Part shown: positions 36,070 to 44,476 of the stretch, one piece after another
Layout: every line of letters begins with the position of its first letter
Numbering within the stretch: position 1 is the first letter of the stretch
Assembly (NCBI RefSeq): GCF_019084075.1
Contig: NZ_JAHREN010000001.1
Coordinates: 4,614,501-4,678,500, forward strand
From: Siccirubricoccus sp. G192
GTDB taxonomy: Bacteria > Pseudomonadota > Alphaproteobacteria > Acetobacterales > Acetobacteraceae
Direction of reading: 5' to 3'
Length of the DNA stretch: 64,000 bases
Translations under genes and position numbers: made by a program
Notes under the pieces: model-generated
Seen by the model: only the letters and a program-made list of their open reading frames with translations
Database searches by the model: none
Told to the model about the DNA's origin: nothing

Positions 36070-36700
36070 ATGGCCGAAAGCAACGCCCAAGCCAAACCGG
36101 GGGCCGAACCGGGGACCGAGGCCTCGGCCGCGCCGGTGGTCGTGAAGAAATACGCGAACCGGCGCCTCTACAACACCGAAGCCTCCACCTATGTCACGCT
36201 TGAGGATCTGGCCGGCATGGTCCGCCTTGGCCGGGATTTCGTGGTCTATGACGCGAAATCGGGCGAGGACATCACCCGTTCCGTGCTGACCCAGATCATC
36301 GTCGAGGAGGAATCCAAGGGGCGCAGCCTGCTGCCCGAGAAATTCCTCCGCCAGCTCATCGGCTTCTATGGCGACAGCCTGCAGACGGTGCTGCCGCGCT
36401 ACCTGGGAATCTGCGATGGCCGGATTCGCCCGGCAGCAGGACCAGATGCGCCGCTCCATGGAGCAGACCATGGGCATCGGCGGGCTGATGCCCTTCCCCG
36501 GCGCCTTCGGCAGCCTGGAGGAGATGGGCAAGCAGAACATGGCGATGCTGGAACGTGCCATGAGCCTCTTCGCGCCCTTCCGTCCCAATGATCCGGCGCA
36601 GCCGCAGACTGTCGAGGCGCTGAAGTCCGAAGTTGAATCGCTGAAGCGGCAACTCGCGGAGTTGCGGCAGAGCCAGGAGAATTCCTCGCGCCGCGGCTGA
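36070..36700 (+). CDS. phaR: Polyhydroxyalkanoate synthesis regulator PhaR (frameshifted)
   Basis: N-terminal DNA-binding domain with KKYANRRLYNTEASTYVTL, DFVVYDAKSGEDITRSVL and IIVEEESKGRSLLP, then the helical tail. The frame breaks at GGG 36405-36407: natural YLESAMAGFARQQDQM becomes a foreign tail. Removing one G rejoins it to GIGGLMPFPGAFGSLEEMGKQNMAM and a coiled coil ending in QENSSRRG. PhaR represses phasin and PHA genes and binds PHB granules. It is divergent from the PHA-synthase-like/phaA operon, from which it starts about 155 bp away, as in other alphaproteobacteria. Confidence 0.9.
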
Positions 36701-36812
36701 TTTCCGCCTCGCCGTATTCCATCACGAGTTTGTCATGCGCGCTATGGTGGAACCTCTCGGGTAGTCCGGCATTCCCCCGGTAAGAGACACATTGGGACTG
36801 AAGGGTACCGGC

Positions 36813-37268
36813 ATGGTAACGACCACCCAGACCGAAGCACGGCGCGACACCGATATGCCGGCCAAGCCGGGCCAGCGAGCGAATGCGGCGGACCGGCATG
36901 TCGGCTCCAGGATCCGCGAACGGCGCGTGATGATGGGACTGTCGCAGCAGCAACTCGCGCGCATGATCGGCGTGACCTATCAGCAGGCGCATAAGTACGA
37001 GCGCGGGTTGAACCGCATCTCCGCCGGCCGGCTGTTCGAGATCGCACAGGTTCTCGGCGTGCCCGTCTCCTTCTTCTTCGAGGGGCTGGTGGCGGCGGCC
37101 GAGCCGGCGGAAGCCTCGCCGCGGCAGCGCATGTGCCTGGAACTCGCGCGCAACTTCGCGATGATCGACAACGAGAAGCACCAGGAGGCGCTGAGCCAGA
37201 TGGCCCGCGCCCTGGCCGCGCAAAGCCAGGCCGGGCAGCCTAGGACCGAGGGCGAAGAGACGCACTGA
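36813..37268 (+). CDS. XRE family helix-turn-helix regulator
   Basis: 151 residues from ATG 36813, preceded by AAGGG; an upstream TTG at 36792 would add seven residues. The HTH_3 domain occupies about residues 33-90: VGSRIRERRVMMGLSQQQLARMIGVTYQQAHKYERG and ending in LGVPVSFFFEGL. The C-terminal part is helical and may dimerise. It resembles the SinR/PhaQ-like alphaproteobacterial regulators with the conserved VTYQQAHKYE core. Its proximity to phaR suggests a general growth or envelope role, not proven. A GC-rich hairpin without a T-run lies at 37317-37336. Confidence 0.9.
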   Translation: MVTTTQTEARRDTDMPAKPGQRANAADRHVGSRIRERRVMMGLSQQQLARMIGVTYQQAHKYERGLNRISAGRLFEIAQVLGVPVSFFFEGLVAAAEPAEASPRQRMCLELARNFAMIDNEKHQEALSQMARALAAQSQAGQPRTEGEETH

Positions 37269-37350
37269 CCGGTCCGCGCCGGCCGGTTCCTGCTGATAAG
37301 CGCCTTCTGAATTGCGGTGCGGGGTCGCGCCCCGCCCCCATCCGTGGTTT

Positions 37351-38181
37351 ATGCGCCGCCGGTGCAGCCGTGCGGCGCCGCATTGCGTTTCCACTGGTTC
37401 GAGTCCCTTTTCCGGTCATGTCGTGTTGAGCCGTCCTCCCCCCGCCTCGTTGTTGCGTCCGCCGCGCCGCTCCGGCCGCCGGTTGCTGGCCAGGTCCGGG
37501 CTGGTATTGGCCAGCCTGGCCGTCGGGCTGGTGCTCGGGCTGAGCCTGCGGCCCGGGTCGGTGCCCGGCATCGTGCCGCCCGACGCCACGCTGGGCGCCG
37601 GGACGCCACAGGCCGGCGTCTCGATGGGACCGCCGGATTCGGCGCCACCGGCCCAGGATGCCACCCTCCGTACCGAGACCGAGGCGCTGCGGCGGGCCCG
37701 CATGGAGGAGCAGGCCCGGCTGGAGGCCGCGACAGCGGCTCGCCTGGCGGCCGAGGCGCAGCTCGCCGCGCTGCAACGGGACCTGGCCGCGCGCGCCACC
37801 CGCCGCGAGGCGGCCCCGCCAGCGCCGGCACAGGCGCAACTGGGTGCGCCGCCCACGGTGCTGCGGCTGCCCCGGGCCGAACCGGCCGCCACCTCCGCCC
37901 AGCCACGGATCGTGCTGCATCACCGCCCCGGCCCCGCCGCCACCGAGGCCGCCGCCACCATGGCCGCGCAAGTGCGGGAGGCCGGCTTCGAGGTTGCGGA
38001 TGTGCGGACGGTCGCGGCGGCGCCCTCGCAACGGGTGGTCCGCTACTTCCATGCCGAGGATGCGCCGACGGCGGCCCGGCTGGCCGGACGGCTGGGCCGC
38101 GGCTGGGCGATCCAGGACTTCCGGGCCTATGAGCCGCTGCCGCAGCCGGGCACGCTGGAGGTCTGGCTGCCGGAGCGCTGA
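37351..38181 (+). CDS. Membrane-anchored protein with LytR_C-like domain
   Basis: About 276 residues from the ATG at 37351; GTG 37423 and TTG 37426 are alternative starts and no ribosome site is convincing. A transmembrane helix (SGLVLASLAVGLVLGLSL) is followed by a Pro/Ala linker, a coiled coil (ALRRARMEEQARLEAATAARLAAEAQLAALQRDLAAR) and a C-terminal domain starting RIVLHHRPG with alternating strands and helices (AAQVREAGFEVADVRTVAA), like the LytR_C family. Probably a periplasm-facing envelope protein. Function unknown. Confidence 0.65.
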   Translation: MRRRCSRAAPHCVSTGSSPFSGHVVLSRPPPASLLRPPRRSGRRLLARSGLVLASLAVGLVLGLSLRPGSVPGIVPPDATLGAGTPQAGVSMGPPDSAPPAQDATLRTETEALRRARMEEQARLEAATAARLAAEAQLAALQRDLAARATRREAAPPAPAQAQLGAPPTVLRLPRAEPAATSAQPRIVLHHRPGPAATEAAATMAAQVREAGFEVADVRTVAAAPSQRVVRYFHAEDAPTAARLAGRLGRGWAIQDFRAYEPLPQPGTLEVWLPER

Positions 38182-38530
38182 AGCGTTTTCCGGCCGGACT
38201 TGCAGACTTGCCGCAGTCAATATGCTCACAAGCGACCGGCTCGATGCATCCCGCGAGCCGGGGCGATAAGCCTGCGGCATGACGCGCCGCAGATACGGCC
38301 CCGGCATGATGCGCGAGCCTCCGGCTTGCCTGGCGCCGCGTCGCTCGGCGCGTTTGTGCCCTCCGGCGCCTCGGACGGCTCCAAAGGCGTGATCGCCCTC
38401 CCCGCGGCAGGCATGGAGCATGACCACTGCGGGCTGAATCGGGCAGCCTCCGAGGCGGCCCGCGCCCGAAACCGGCATGGCCTGAAGCCTGGATCGGCCG
38501 GTGCCGGAGGAGGTGCGCCGGCCCGCGGCA

Positions 38531-40702
38531 TCACCGCTGGCGGTCGTGCTGGCGCTGCCCGCGTTCCTGCTGCCGTTGGGCCTGCGCCGCCTGCTGGCGC
38601 TGCTGCATTTCCTGATGCTGGCGGGCCTGCGCCGCCTGCTGGCGCTGCTGCATTTCCTGATGCTGGCGGGCCTGCATGTCCTGCTGCCGCCGCATCTGTT
38701 CGGATTGTTGCCGCTGCTGCGCCTCCTGCTGACGGCGCATCTGGTCGAATTGCTGGCGCTGCTGCATCTCCTGGCGCTGCCGCATTTGGTCTGCCTGCTG
38801 CCGATGCTGCATCTCCTGCTGGCGGCGCATCTGGTCGAACTGCTGACGCTGCTGCATCTCCTGCTGCTGCCGTCGCATCTGGTCCGCCTGTTGCCGCTGC
38901 TGCGCCTCCTGCTGACGGCGCATCTGGTCGAATTGCTGGCGCTGCTGCATGTCCTGCTGTTGCCGGCCTTGCATCTCCTGCTGGCGGCGCAGCAGCATTT
39001 CCTGCTGCTGCCGGGCGAAGCCCTCGGCCGGGGCGCGCATCTCGGGTGGGCGGTCCCAGCCCGCTGCCGGGCCAGGGCGGCCGGGGTCCCGCCGTCCCTC
39101 CGGCAGGGCGGCATGGCTGGCGGGCGGGGGGCCAGGCGGGGCTTCGGGCCGGCGCCCTTCAGGGCGCCTCTCCTCCGGGCGCAGTCCCAGCCGCTCCGCC
39201 ATCCGCGGCGTGACTCCCGCCGTGCCGGGGCCCGGCCGCAGGGGCGGTCCCGCCAGCACCGCAGCGCCGACTTCCGGCGGCAGGCGCTGCGCCTCGCGCC
39301 GGATGAGGCGGGAGTCGCGCATGGCCTCGGCCGGGACCAACGTCGCCGCCCGCCGGTTCGCGAAAGCCTCGAGCCGAGCGCCCGGCAGCGGCACCGCCGC
39401 CTCCCCCACCGTCTCCCGCCGCGGGCCATCGCGACCGCGCTCCGCCCAGCCTTGCCGCACCGCCGGCAGGTCGCGCACCTGGTACAGGTTGGCCCTTGCC
39501 ACATAGGCCGGCGAGGCGCGGTACCAGGGATACCAGGGCTCGCGCGGCGCCAGCGGCACCCAGCCGACCGGGGGCCCCGCCCCGGGGCCCCGGGCGGCGC
39601 CGAGGAAGGCCACCAGCGCCGGCGCCCAGACCGGCCTCAGCCGCGGCCCGGCGGCCAGCACCGGCGCGGGCGCCCAGCCCCAGCGCGGGCCGAGCCGCAC
39701 CCAGCGCCCGTAATGCGAGGTGGCGAAGCCCCAGGGCGCCGCATCCACCCAGGTCCAGCCCCAGGGCTCCTGCCAGCGCCAAGCCCCGTCGCCATAGGGC
39801 ACCCAATCGGCCGGCAGGCCCTGCGGGTACCAGACATCGCCGTAGTCCGGGCTGGTTTCCCAGCGGCCATGGAAGCCGAGTTCCTCCGCCCCAGTCATGC
39901 CGCGCGCTGCCAGTGGCGGTGGCCGGCGCGCCTCCAGCGTCGCGGCCCAGGCCACCAGCGGGGTGCCGGCGCCGGCCGGCTCCAGTGCCGGCGCCGCGCC
40001 TTCCGCCAGGCGCACCGCCTCGCCGGGGCCGAGCGGGATTTCCTCGCCGCCCAACCGCACCACGGCCGAGCCCTCGAAGACCGCGACGCGGGTGGCGGCC
40101 TCGCCCGGATCGCCGACGCCGATACTGCCGACCTCGATCAGGATGCGGCCATCCAGCGCGCTGGCGACCACCGCCTGCGGGGTGACGATCTCCACCACCT
40201 CCGCCGCCTCCGCCAAGCCGCGCAGCCGCAGGAAGACCGCGCCGCGCGGCAGGGTGGCGCGCAGGCTGCGCTCATCGAGCGTGGTGATCCTGAGATCCGT
40301 GCCGCCGTCCAGGACCAGGCGATTCCGGCCGAATTCCAGCGCCGCCCGCGCGCCGGGTTCGGTCCAGAGGCCATGGCCGGCGATCACCGCCTCGTTCAGC
40401 CGCGCCGGCTGCCACTCCTCCTCGCCCGGCAGGCGGAAGGAGACGGTGCCGGAGAGGCGGGCGATGCGGCCGACCCGGGCGGGCGGGTCCTCCGGCTCGG
40501 TCTGCAACCCGGCCGGCAGGGGAGCGGCGGGGGCCATGGCGGCCGGGGGCGCCTGCCGGGCCAAGTGCGGCGCAAGCGGGGGCGCACCGGATTTGATGCC
40601 GCCCAGGTCCTGCCACGGGGCGCCCTCGAATTTCTGCGCCGGCAGCGGCTGCGGCGCCAGCAGCAGCGCGGCAAGGGCCAGGGCGGCGGGGTGGCGGGGC
40701 AT
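38531..40702 (-). CDS. FecR-domain/DUF6600 protein with Gln-rich tail
   Basis: 723 residues with a Sec signal (MPRHPAALALAALLLAPQPLPAQ). Residues about 75-215 form a FecR-like beta domain (ARLSGTVSFRLPGEEEWQPA to VAVFEGSAVVRLGG). Residues 270-400 are a Trp-rich segment (DYGDVWYPQGLPADWVPYGDGAW) matching DUF6600. The last 162 residues (coding 38534-39019) are nearly only Gln, Arg, Met, Glu and Asp in repeated RRQQEMQQRQQFDQM units, encoded by imperfect DNA repeats. No TonB partner or sigma factor accompanies the FecR domain. Probably a periplasmic or surface scaffold. Confidence 0.8.
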   Translation of the reverse strand: MPRHPAALALAALLLAPQPLPAQKFEGAPWQDLGGIKSGAPPLAPHLARQAPPAAMAPAAPLPAGLQTEPEDPPARVGRIARLSGTVSFRLPGEEEWQPARLNEAVIAGHGLWTEPGARAALEFGRNRLVLDGGTDLRITTLDERSLRATLPRGAVFLRLRGLAEAAEVVEIVTPQAVVASALDGRILIEVGSIGVGDPGEAATRVAVFEGSAVVRLGGEEIPLGPGEAVRLAEGAAPALEPAGAGTPLVAWAATLEARRPPPLAARGMTGAEELGFHGRWETSPDYGDVWYPQGLPADWVPYGDGAWRWQEPWGWTWVDAAPWGFATSHYGRWVRLGPRWGWAPAPVLAAGPRLRPVWAPALVAFLGAARGPGAGPPVGWVPLAPREPWYPWYRASPAYVARANLYQVRDLPAVRQGWAERGRDGPRRETVGEAAVPLPGARLEAFANRRAATLVPAEAMRDSRLIRREAQRLPPEVGAAVLAGPPLRPGPGTAGVTPRMAERLGLRPEERRPEGRRPEAPPGPPPASHAALPEGRRDPGRPGPAAGWDRPPEMRAPAEGFARQQQEMLLRRQQEMQGRQQQDMQQRQQFDQMRRQQEAQQRQQADQMRRQQQEMQQRQQFDQMRRQQEMQHRQQADQMRQRQEMQQRQQFDQMRRQQEAQQRQQSEQMRRQQDMQARQHQEMQQRQQAAQARQHQEMQQRQQAAQAQRQQERGQRQHDRQR

Positions 40703-40881
40703 GGGGGATCAACCTCCGTGGAACCGGCCAGGGTTCCGACCGCCCCAATCAACGCCGCCAGTTTGGCGGAAAAGCGGCGCTGCCGTGCAAGCCGGCGCGA
40801 GCAGCGCCATCGCCACAGGGACGGAACGGCCGGTGCCGCGTTGTGCGCGCAATGGATCAGCCCCGCAGGAAGGTCGCACCG

Positions 40882-41484
40882 ATGCCGCACCCGCTCCGCC
40901 ATGCCACCAGCCCCGCCGTTACTTTGGCCTTGGCGCTGCTGCTTCCCCTCGCCGCTGCCGCGCAGGAGCGCGCGACCGGCACCGTGACCATCCCGCAGCC
41001 GCCGCCCGAGCCGCGCGGCGCGGTGGTGGAGCCCGCCCAGCCCGGCGCGGGCGTGGCGGTGCCGCGCGGCGGCGCCGTGGATGTGCGCGGCGCCAATGTG
41101 GTGGTGATCCAGGAAACCCCGCGCGGCACCCAGCTCACCGTGCAGAACGACGTGCTCTTCGACTTCGACAAGTCCGAGCTGCGGCCGGATGCCGCGACCG
41201 CGCTCGGCCGCGTCGCCGAGATCATCCGCGACCGGCGGCCGCGCGCGGTGCGCATCATCGGCCATACCGACAGCATCGGTACGGACGACTACAACGAGGC
41301 CCTCTCCCGCCGCCGCGCCCAAGCGGTGGAGCAGTGGCTGGCCAGCAATGGCGGCGGCCTGCCGCCGCTGCAGGTGGAGGGCCGCGGCGAGCGCGAGCCG
41401 GTGGCGCCCAATACCGTGGATGGCCGCGACAACCCGGAGGGGCGGCAGAAGAATCGCCGGGTGGAGGTGCTGCTGGAACGCTGA
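40882..41484 (+). CDS. OmpA family peptidoglycan-binding protein
   Basis: 200 residues from ATG 40882, preceded by AGGAAGG; GTG 40843 and ATG 40852 are less likely starts. A Sec signal (ALALLLPLAAAAQ) precedes a short Pro-rich linker and the OmpA domain at about 90-200: VLFDFDKSELRPDA, RIIGHTDSIGTDDYN, LSRRRAQAV and a GRQKNRRVEVLL end, where the NR motif contacts diaminopimelate. It probably tethers outer membrane to peptidoglycan. It is divergent from the FecR/DUF6600 gene, sharing a 179-bp spacer. Confidence 0.9.
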   Translation: MPHPLRHATSPAVTLALALLLPLAAAAQERATGTVTIPQPPPEPRGAVVEPAQPGAGVAVPRGGAVDVRGANVVVIQETPRGTQLTVQNDVLFDFDKSELRPDAATALGRVAEIIRDRRPRAVRIIGHTDSIGTDDYNEALSRRRAQAVEQWLASNGGGLPPLQVEGRGEREPVAPNTVDGRDNPEGRQKNRRVEVLLER

Positions 41485-41569
41485 GCGGCGGGCCGCCACC
41501 CCGGTCGGAAGCGGATATGCGGGGGATGGCCGCGGAAAGCGCCGCAGTCCCCGGCCCGGGGCCACACGG

Positions 41570-42109
41570 CTACCGCGCCGCCGTCACCGTGCCGGCATGG
41601 ATGAAGCCGTAGCTCGGGAAATTGGTGGCGCCATAGTCGTTCACCCGCGCATACCAGACCCGCACCAGCGACCAGTCATTCCCCGGCGAGACATCCCGCA
41701 CCGCCTGGTCCCGCGCCACCCGTCCCTTGGCGGCGCCCGAGGCCCAATTGGCGTGGTCGACCCGGATCTCCCGCGCCGAGACCACGCGCGAGACCACCGC
41801 CACATGCCCTTGCGGCAGGCGGGAATTGCGCATCAGCACCAGCACGCTGCCGGCCCGCGGCGCCTGGCTGCGGCTGTAGCGGCCGGCCGCGGCCTCCCAC
41901 CATTGCCAGGCATCGCCGCGCAGCTCGATCCCGGCGCGGGCCCGGGCATAGGGAACGCAGGACCAGCCTCCCGCCTGCCCGCCGGGCTCGCGGCCGGGTG
42001 GCAGGCGCGAGGTGCCGCAGGCCGCCAGCAGCAGCAGCGCGAGAAGCGCCCCCCATCGGATGTCCCCCCCTGCGCATGTCCCCCCCAGGATTCCCCGATC
42101 CCGGGCCAT
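41570..42109 (-). CDS. CHAP-domain lipoprotein
   Basis: 179 residues from ATG 42109. A hydrophobic segment with lipobox (LLALLLLAACGTS) indicates a lipoprotein. The CHAP amidase domain follows: WSCVPYARARAG with the nucleophile Cys, a GHVAVVSRVV stretch with His, and VDHANW. CHAP enzymes cleave peptidoglycan stem peptides or glutathionylspermidine. Two C runs just upstream (C7 and C6 near 42064-42086) leave the true start uncertain. It converges with the OmpA gene and is divergent from the small secreted protein genes. Confidence 0.75.
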   Translation of the reverse strand: MARDRGILGGTCAGGDIRWGALLALLLLAACGTSRLPPGREPGGQAGGWSCVPYARARAGIELRGDAWQWWEAAAGRYSRSQAPRAGSVLVLMRNSRLPQGHVAVVSRVVSAREIRVDHANWASGAAKGRVARDQAVRDVSPGNDWSLVRVWYARVNDYGATNFPSYGFIHAGTVTAAR

Positions 42110-42353
42110 CCTAGACCCTATCGCCCCGAAGTGGAATCGCTTCCGCCTCCCCGCGCGTCTGCCGCGATGAGGCCGGCACCGAAACATTGCCCCCCGACAG
42201 GTCACAGGAGTGTTGCCGTGGCCTCCGGTCTTGCGTATTGGCCGAGGCACGGCGACCGTCCGTGGGGGGCGGCAGACGGCCGGCCCCGCGGCATCACGGG
42301 ACCGGCCGCCGGTTCGCCGGACCACATCGGAATTGGCCAGGAAGCGAGGACCC

Positions 42354-42914
42354 ATGGGTAGGACCCATCCAATGCAACAGCGGCCGCAGAAGACGGGGGC
42401 GCGGTTGCGCGCGCGCGGCGCGATGCTGCTGGCAGCCAGCCTGCTGCTCACATCGCCCGCCTTCAGCGCCACGCGCTGCGGCACGGAACAGGACCAGGCG
42501 GTGTTCGAGGTCGAGGCGCTGAAGACCGAACTCATGGTCGTCGCCACCACCTGCCGCCTGGAGGAGCGCTACAACGCCTTCATCCAGCGCTACCAGCCGC
42601 AATTGGCGGCGAATGGCCGCGCCTTCGGCCAATTCTTCGTCCGCACCAAGGGCCGCACCGGCCAGCGGGCGACCGATGCCTACATCACCAACCTGGCCAA
42701 TGCCCGCTCCACCGAGGCGCAGGCGCTGGGCTCGGATTTCTGCCCGCGCAACACCGGCCTCTTCAATGAGGTGATGGCCCTGCCGAGCGCGGCGGAACTG
42801 CCCGCCTATGCCGCCGGCAAGGACCTGTTCCCGGCCAGCCTCGCGGCCTGCGACGGCGTGACCGCCGCCCCGGCCGCGGCGCCCACCCGCACCACGCGGG
42901 CACGTGGCCGATGA
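42354..42914 (+). CDS. Conserved secreted protein of unknown function
   Basis: 186 residues from ATG 42354 (GAGG just upstream; ATG 42372 is an alternative). A Sec signal ends near TSPAFSA. The mature protein has three Cys in the spaced pattern TRCGTE, TTCRLEERYNAF and SDFCPRN, plausibly disulfide bonded, and is helical. The C-terminus is a Pro/Ala/Thr-rich tail. I recognise no named domain. Its stop overlaps the ATG of the following lipoprotein gene, indicating joint expression and a joint role in the envelope. Confidence 0.6.
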   Translation: MGRTHPMQQRPQKTGARLRARGAMLLAASLLLTSPAFSATRCGTEQDQAVFEVEALKTELMVVATTCRLEERYNAFIQRYQPQLAANGRAFGQFFVRTKGRTGQRATDAYITNLANARSTEAQALGSDFCPRNTGLFNEVMALPSAAELPAYAAGKDLFPASLAACDGVTAAPAAAPTRTTRARGR

Positions 42915-43480
42915 GCCGCAGCAGGATCATGGCCAGCCTGCCCCGGCCGAGCCTGGCACTGGCGGCAGGGCTGCTGGCCCTGGCCGGCTGCGCCCAGGAC
43001 CGGCCGGCCCAGACCGCCTCCACCGCCCGGGTCTATGCGGTGGACCTGCAGGGCGGCGCCAAGCTCTGCACCGTGCCGGACCAGGTGAACCTCTCGGCGG
43101 ATCGCCCGGCGGAGGCCAGGATGGTGATGGGCAATGATGGCGGCTGGTGCGGCATCACCCTGGCCCAGCCGGGGCCGCGGCCCTATACCGCCGGCCTCGT
43201 CGCCAACCGGCCGGAGCATGGCCGGGTGCATGTCCGCACGGTCGGCGACCGGACGCGGGTGGACTACATCCCGGATCGCGGCTTCACCGGCACGGATGCC
43301 TTCGCGGTGCGGATGCTGCCCGGCAATGCCGCCATGCAGGTGGCGGTGATGGTGGAGCCCGGCACCGCGGCGGCAACGCCCACCGCCGCGCCGGCTGCTG
43401 CCGCACCGGCCGCGGCCCCGACCCGGCCGGCCCCCGCCCGCGCTGCCCCGGCCAAGCCCGCCAGCCGCAGCAACCGGTAG
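42911..43480 (+). CDS. Lipoprotein with cadherin/Big_9-like domain
   Basis: 189 residues; ATG 42911 overlaps the previous stop (ATGA). Lipobox LALAGC puts the lipid Cys near residue 27. The mature domain carries HGRVHVRTVGDRTRVDYIPDRGFTGTDAFAV, the characteristic strand pattern of cadherin-like/Big_9 domains, and two Cys likely bonded. The last 40 residues are Ala/Pro-rich and may span the periplasm or bind peptidoglycan. It is paired with the upstream secreted protein and ends before a perfect hairpin. Confidence 0.65.
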   Translation: MSRSRIMASLPRPSLALAAGLLALAGCAQDRPAQTASTARVYAVDLQGGAKLCTVPDQVNLSADRPAEARMVMGNDGGWCGITLAQPGPRPYTAGLVANRPEHGRVHVRTVGDRTRVDYIPDRGFTGTDAFAVRMLPGNAAMQVAVMVEPGTAAATPTAAPAAAAPAAAPTRPAPARAAPAKPASRSNR

Positions 43481-43495
43481 GAAAAACCCGGCAAG

Positions 43496-43521
43496 GCAGG
43501 ACGTCGCCCGCGACGTCCTGC
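43496..43521. terminator. Bidirectional hairpin between convergent genes
   Basis: Perfect 12-bp inverted repeat (43496-43507 with 43510-43521) with a 2-base gap, lying between the convergent lipoprotein and HMG-CoA lyase genes. On the minus strand a TTTTT follows nine bases on. Likely a shared terminator; its very tight loop would open a few pairs in RNA. Confidence 0.6.
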
Positions 43522-43576
43522 GCCACCGGCAGGCAGCAGGGACCGGCCGAAGCACCCCCGGGGCCAGCCCGCCGCG

Positions 43577-44476
43577 TCAGGCCGCTTGGCGCGCCGCCGT
43601 GACCCGCCGCATCGCCCCGCCCGGCGTGGCGCCCGGCACCGCCGCGGCGAGGTCGGCGGCGACCAGCAGCTTCGGCCAGTCGACGCCGGTCTCCACGCCC
43701 ATGCGGCCGAACATCCAGACCACATCCTCCATCGCCACATTGCCGGTGGCGCCGGGGGCGAAGGGGCAGCCGCCGATGCCGCCCGAGGCGGCGTCGAAGA
43801 TGCGGCAGCCGGCCTCCCAGGCCGCCACCACATTGGCGACGCCCATGCCGTAGGTGTCATGCCCATGGAAGGCGAAGCGCTTGCCCCAGGCGCGGTGCGC
43901 CGCCTCGAAGAGGCGCCGCACCTGGTCCGGCGCGGCATTGCCGGTGGTATCGGCCAGCGCGATCTCCATCTCCGGGTCGAGCGCCACCACGCGCTCGATC
44001 CAATCCAGCGCCTCGGCCTCCGGCACCACGCCCTCGAAGGGGCAGTGGAAGACGCAGGAGAGGTTGAAGCGGATCTTCGTGCCGGCCGGCGCGTCCCGCA
44101 CGATGGCGGCGAGGTCGGCGAAGCTCTCCTCGCGGGTTCGGTTGAGGTTCGCCTTGTTGTGGCTCTCGGTCACCGACATGAAGAGGCCGAGCCGGTCGGC
44201 GCCGGCCTGCACCGCCAGGTCGAAGCCCCGGCGGTTCGGCACCAGCACGGTGCATTCCAGCCCTTCGAGCTGCTTCGCCGCCTTCAGCACCGCGCCGGTA
44301 TCCGCCATCTGCGGCACCGCGCGCGGCGAGACGAAGCTGCCGATCTCCATGCGCCGGAGCCCGGCCTCCCAGCAGGCGCGGACGATGGCGATCTTGGTCT
44401 CGGTCGGCACGAATGCGGCGATGGATTGCAGCCCGTCGCGCGGCGCCACCTCGCTGAGTTCCACCCGTTCGGTCAT
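43577..44476 (-). CDS. Hydroxymethylglutaryl-CoA lyase
   Basis: 299 residues. TIM-barrel of the DRE-metallolyase family: EVAPRDGLQS with the R-D pair, VPNRRGF, SESHNK-like region and HGHDTYGMG metal-binding His; GGCPFAPGATGN carries the catalytic Cys. It splits HMG-CoA (or a related 3-hydroxy-3-methyl acyl-CoA) into acetyl-CoA and an acetoacetate-type product. The ATG overlaps the stop of the CaiB-like gene (ATGA). With a CoA-transferase upstream it fits catabolism of a branched-chain dicarboxylate such as an itaconate- or methylglutaryl-type acid (inference). Confidence 0.92.
   Translation of the reverse strand: MTERVELSEVAPRDGLQSIAAFVPTETKIAIVRACWEAGLRRMEIGSFVSPRAVPQMADTGAVLKAAKQLEGLECTVLVPNRRGFDLAVQAGADRLGLFMSVTESHNKANLNRTREESFADLAAIVRDAPAGTKIRFNLSCVFHCPFEGVVPEAEALDWIERVVALDPEMEIALADTTGNAAPDQVRRLFEAAHRAWGKRFAFHGHDTYGMGVANVVAAWEAGCRIFDAASGGIGGCPFAPGATGNVAMEDVVWMFGRMGVETGVDWPKLLVAADLAAAVPGATPGGAMRRVTAARQAA

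Noticed and set aside
37388..37400. GGTTCGAGTCC resembling a tRNA T-loop
   Set aside because: Flanking bases do not form a T-stem, acceptor stem or anticodon arm.
38534..39019. Repeats considered as a CRISPR array
   Set aside because: The repeats are irregular, in frame and coding for a Gln-rich tail; there are no unique spacers.
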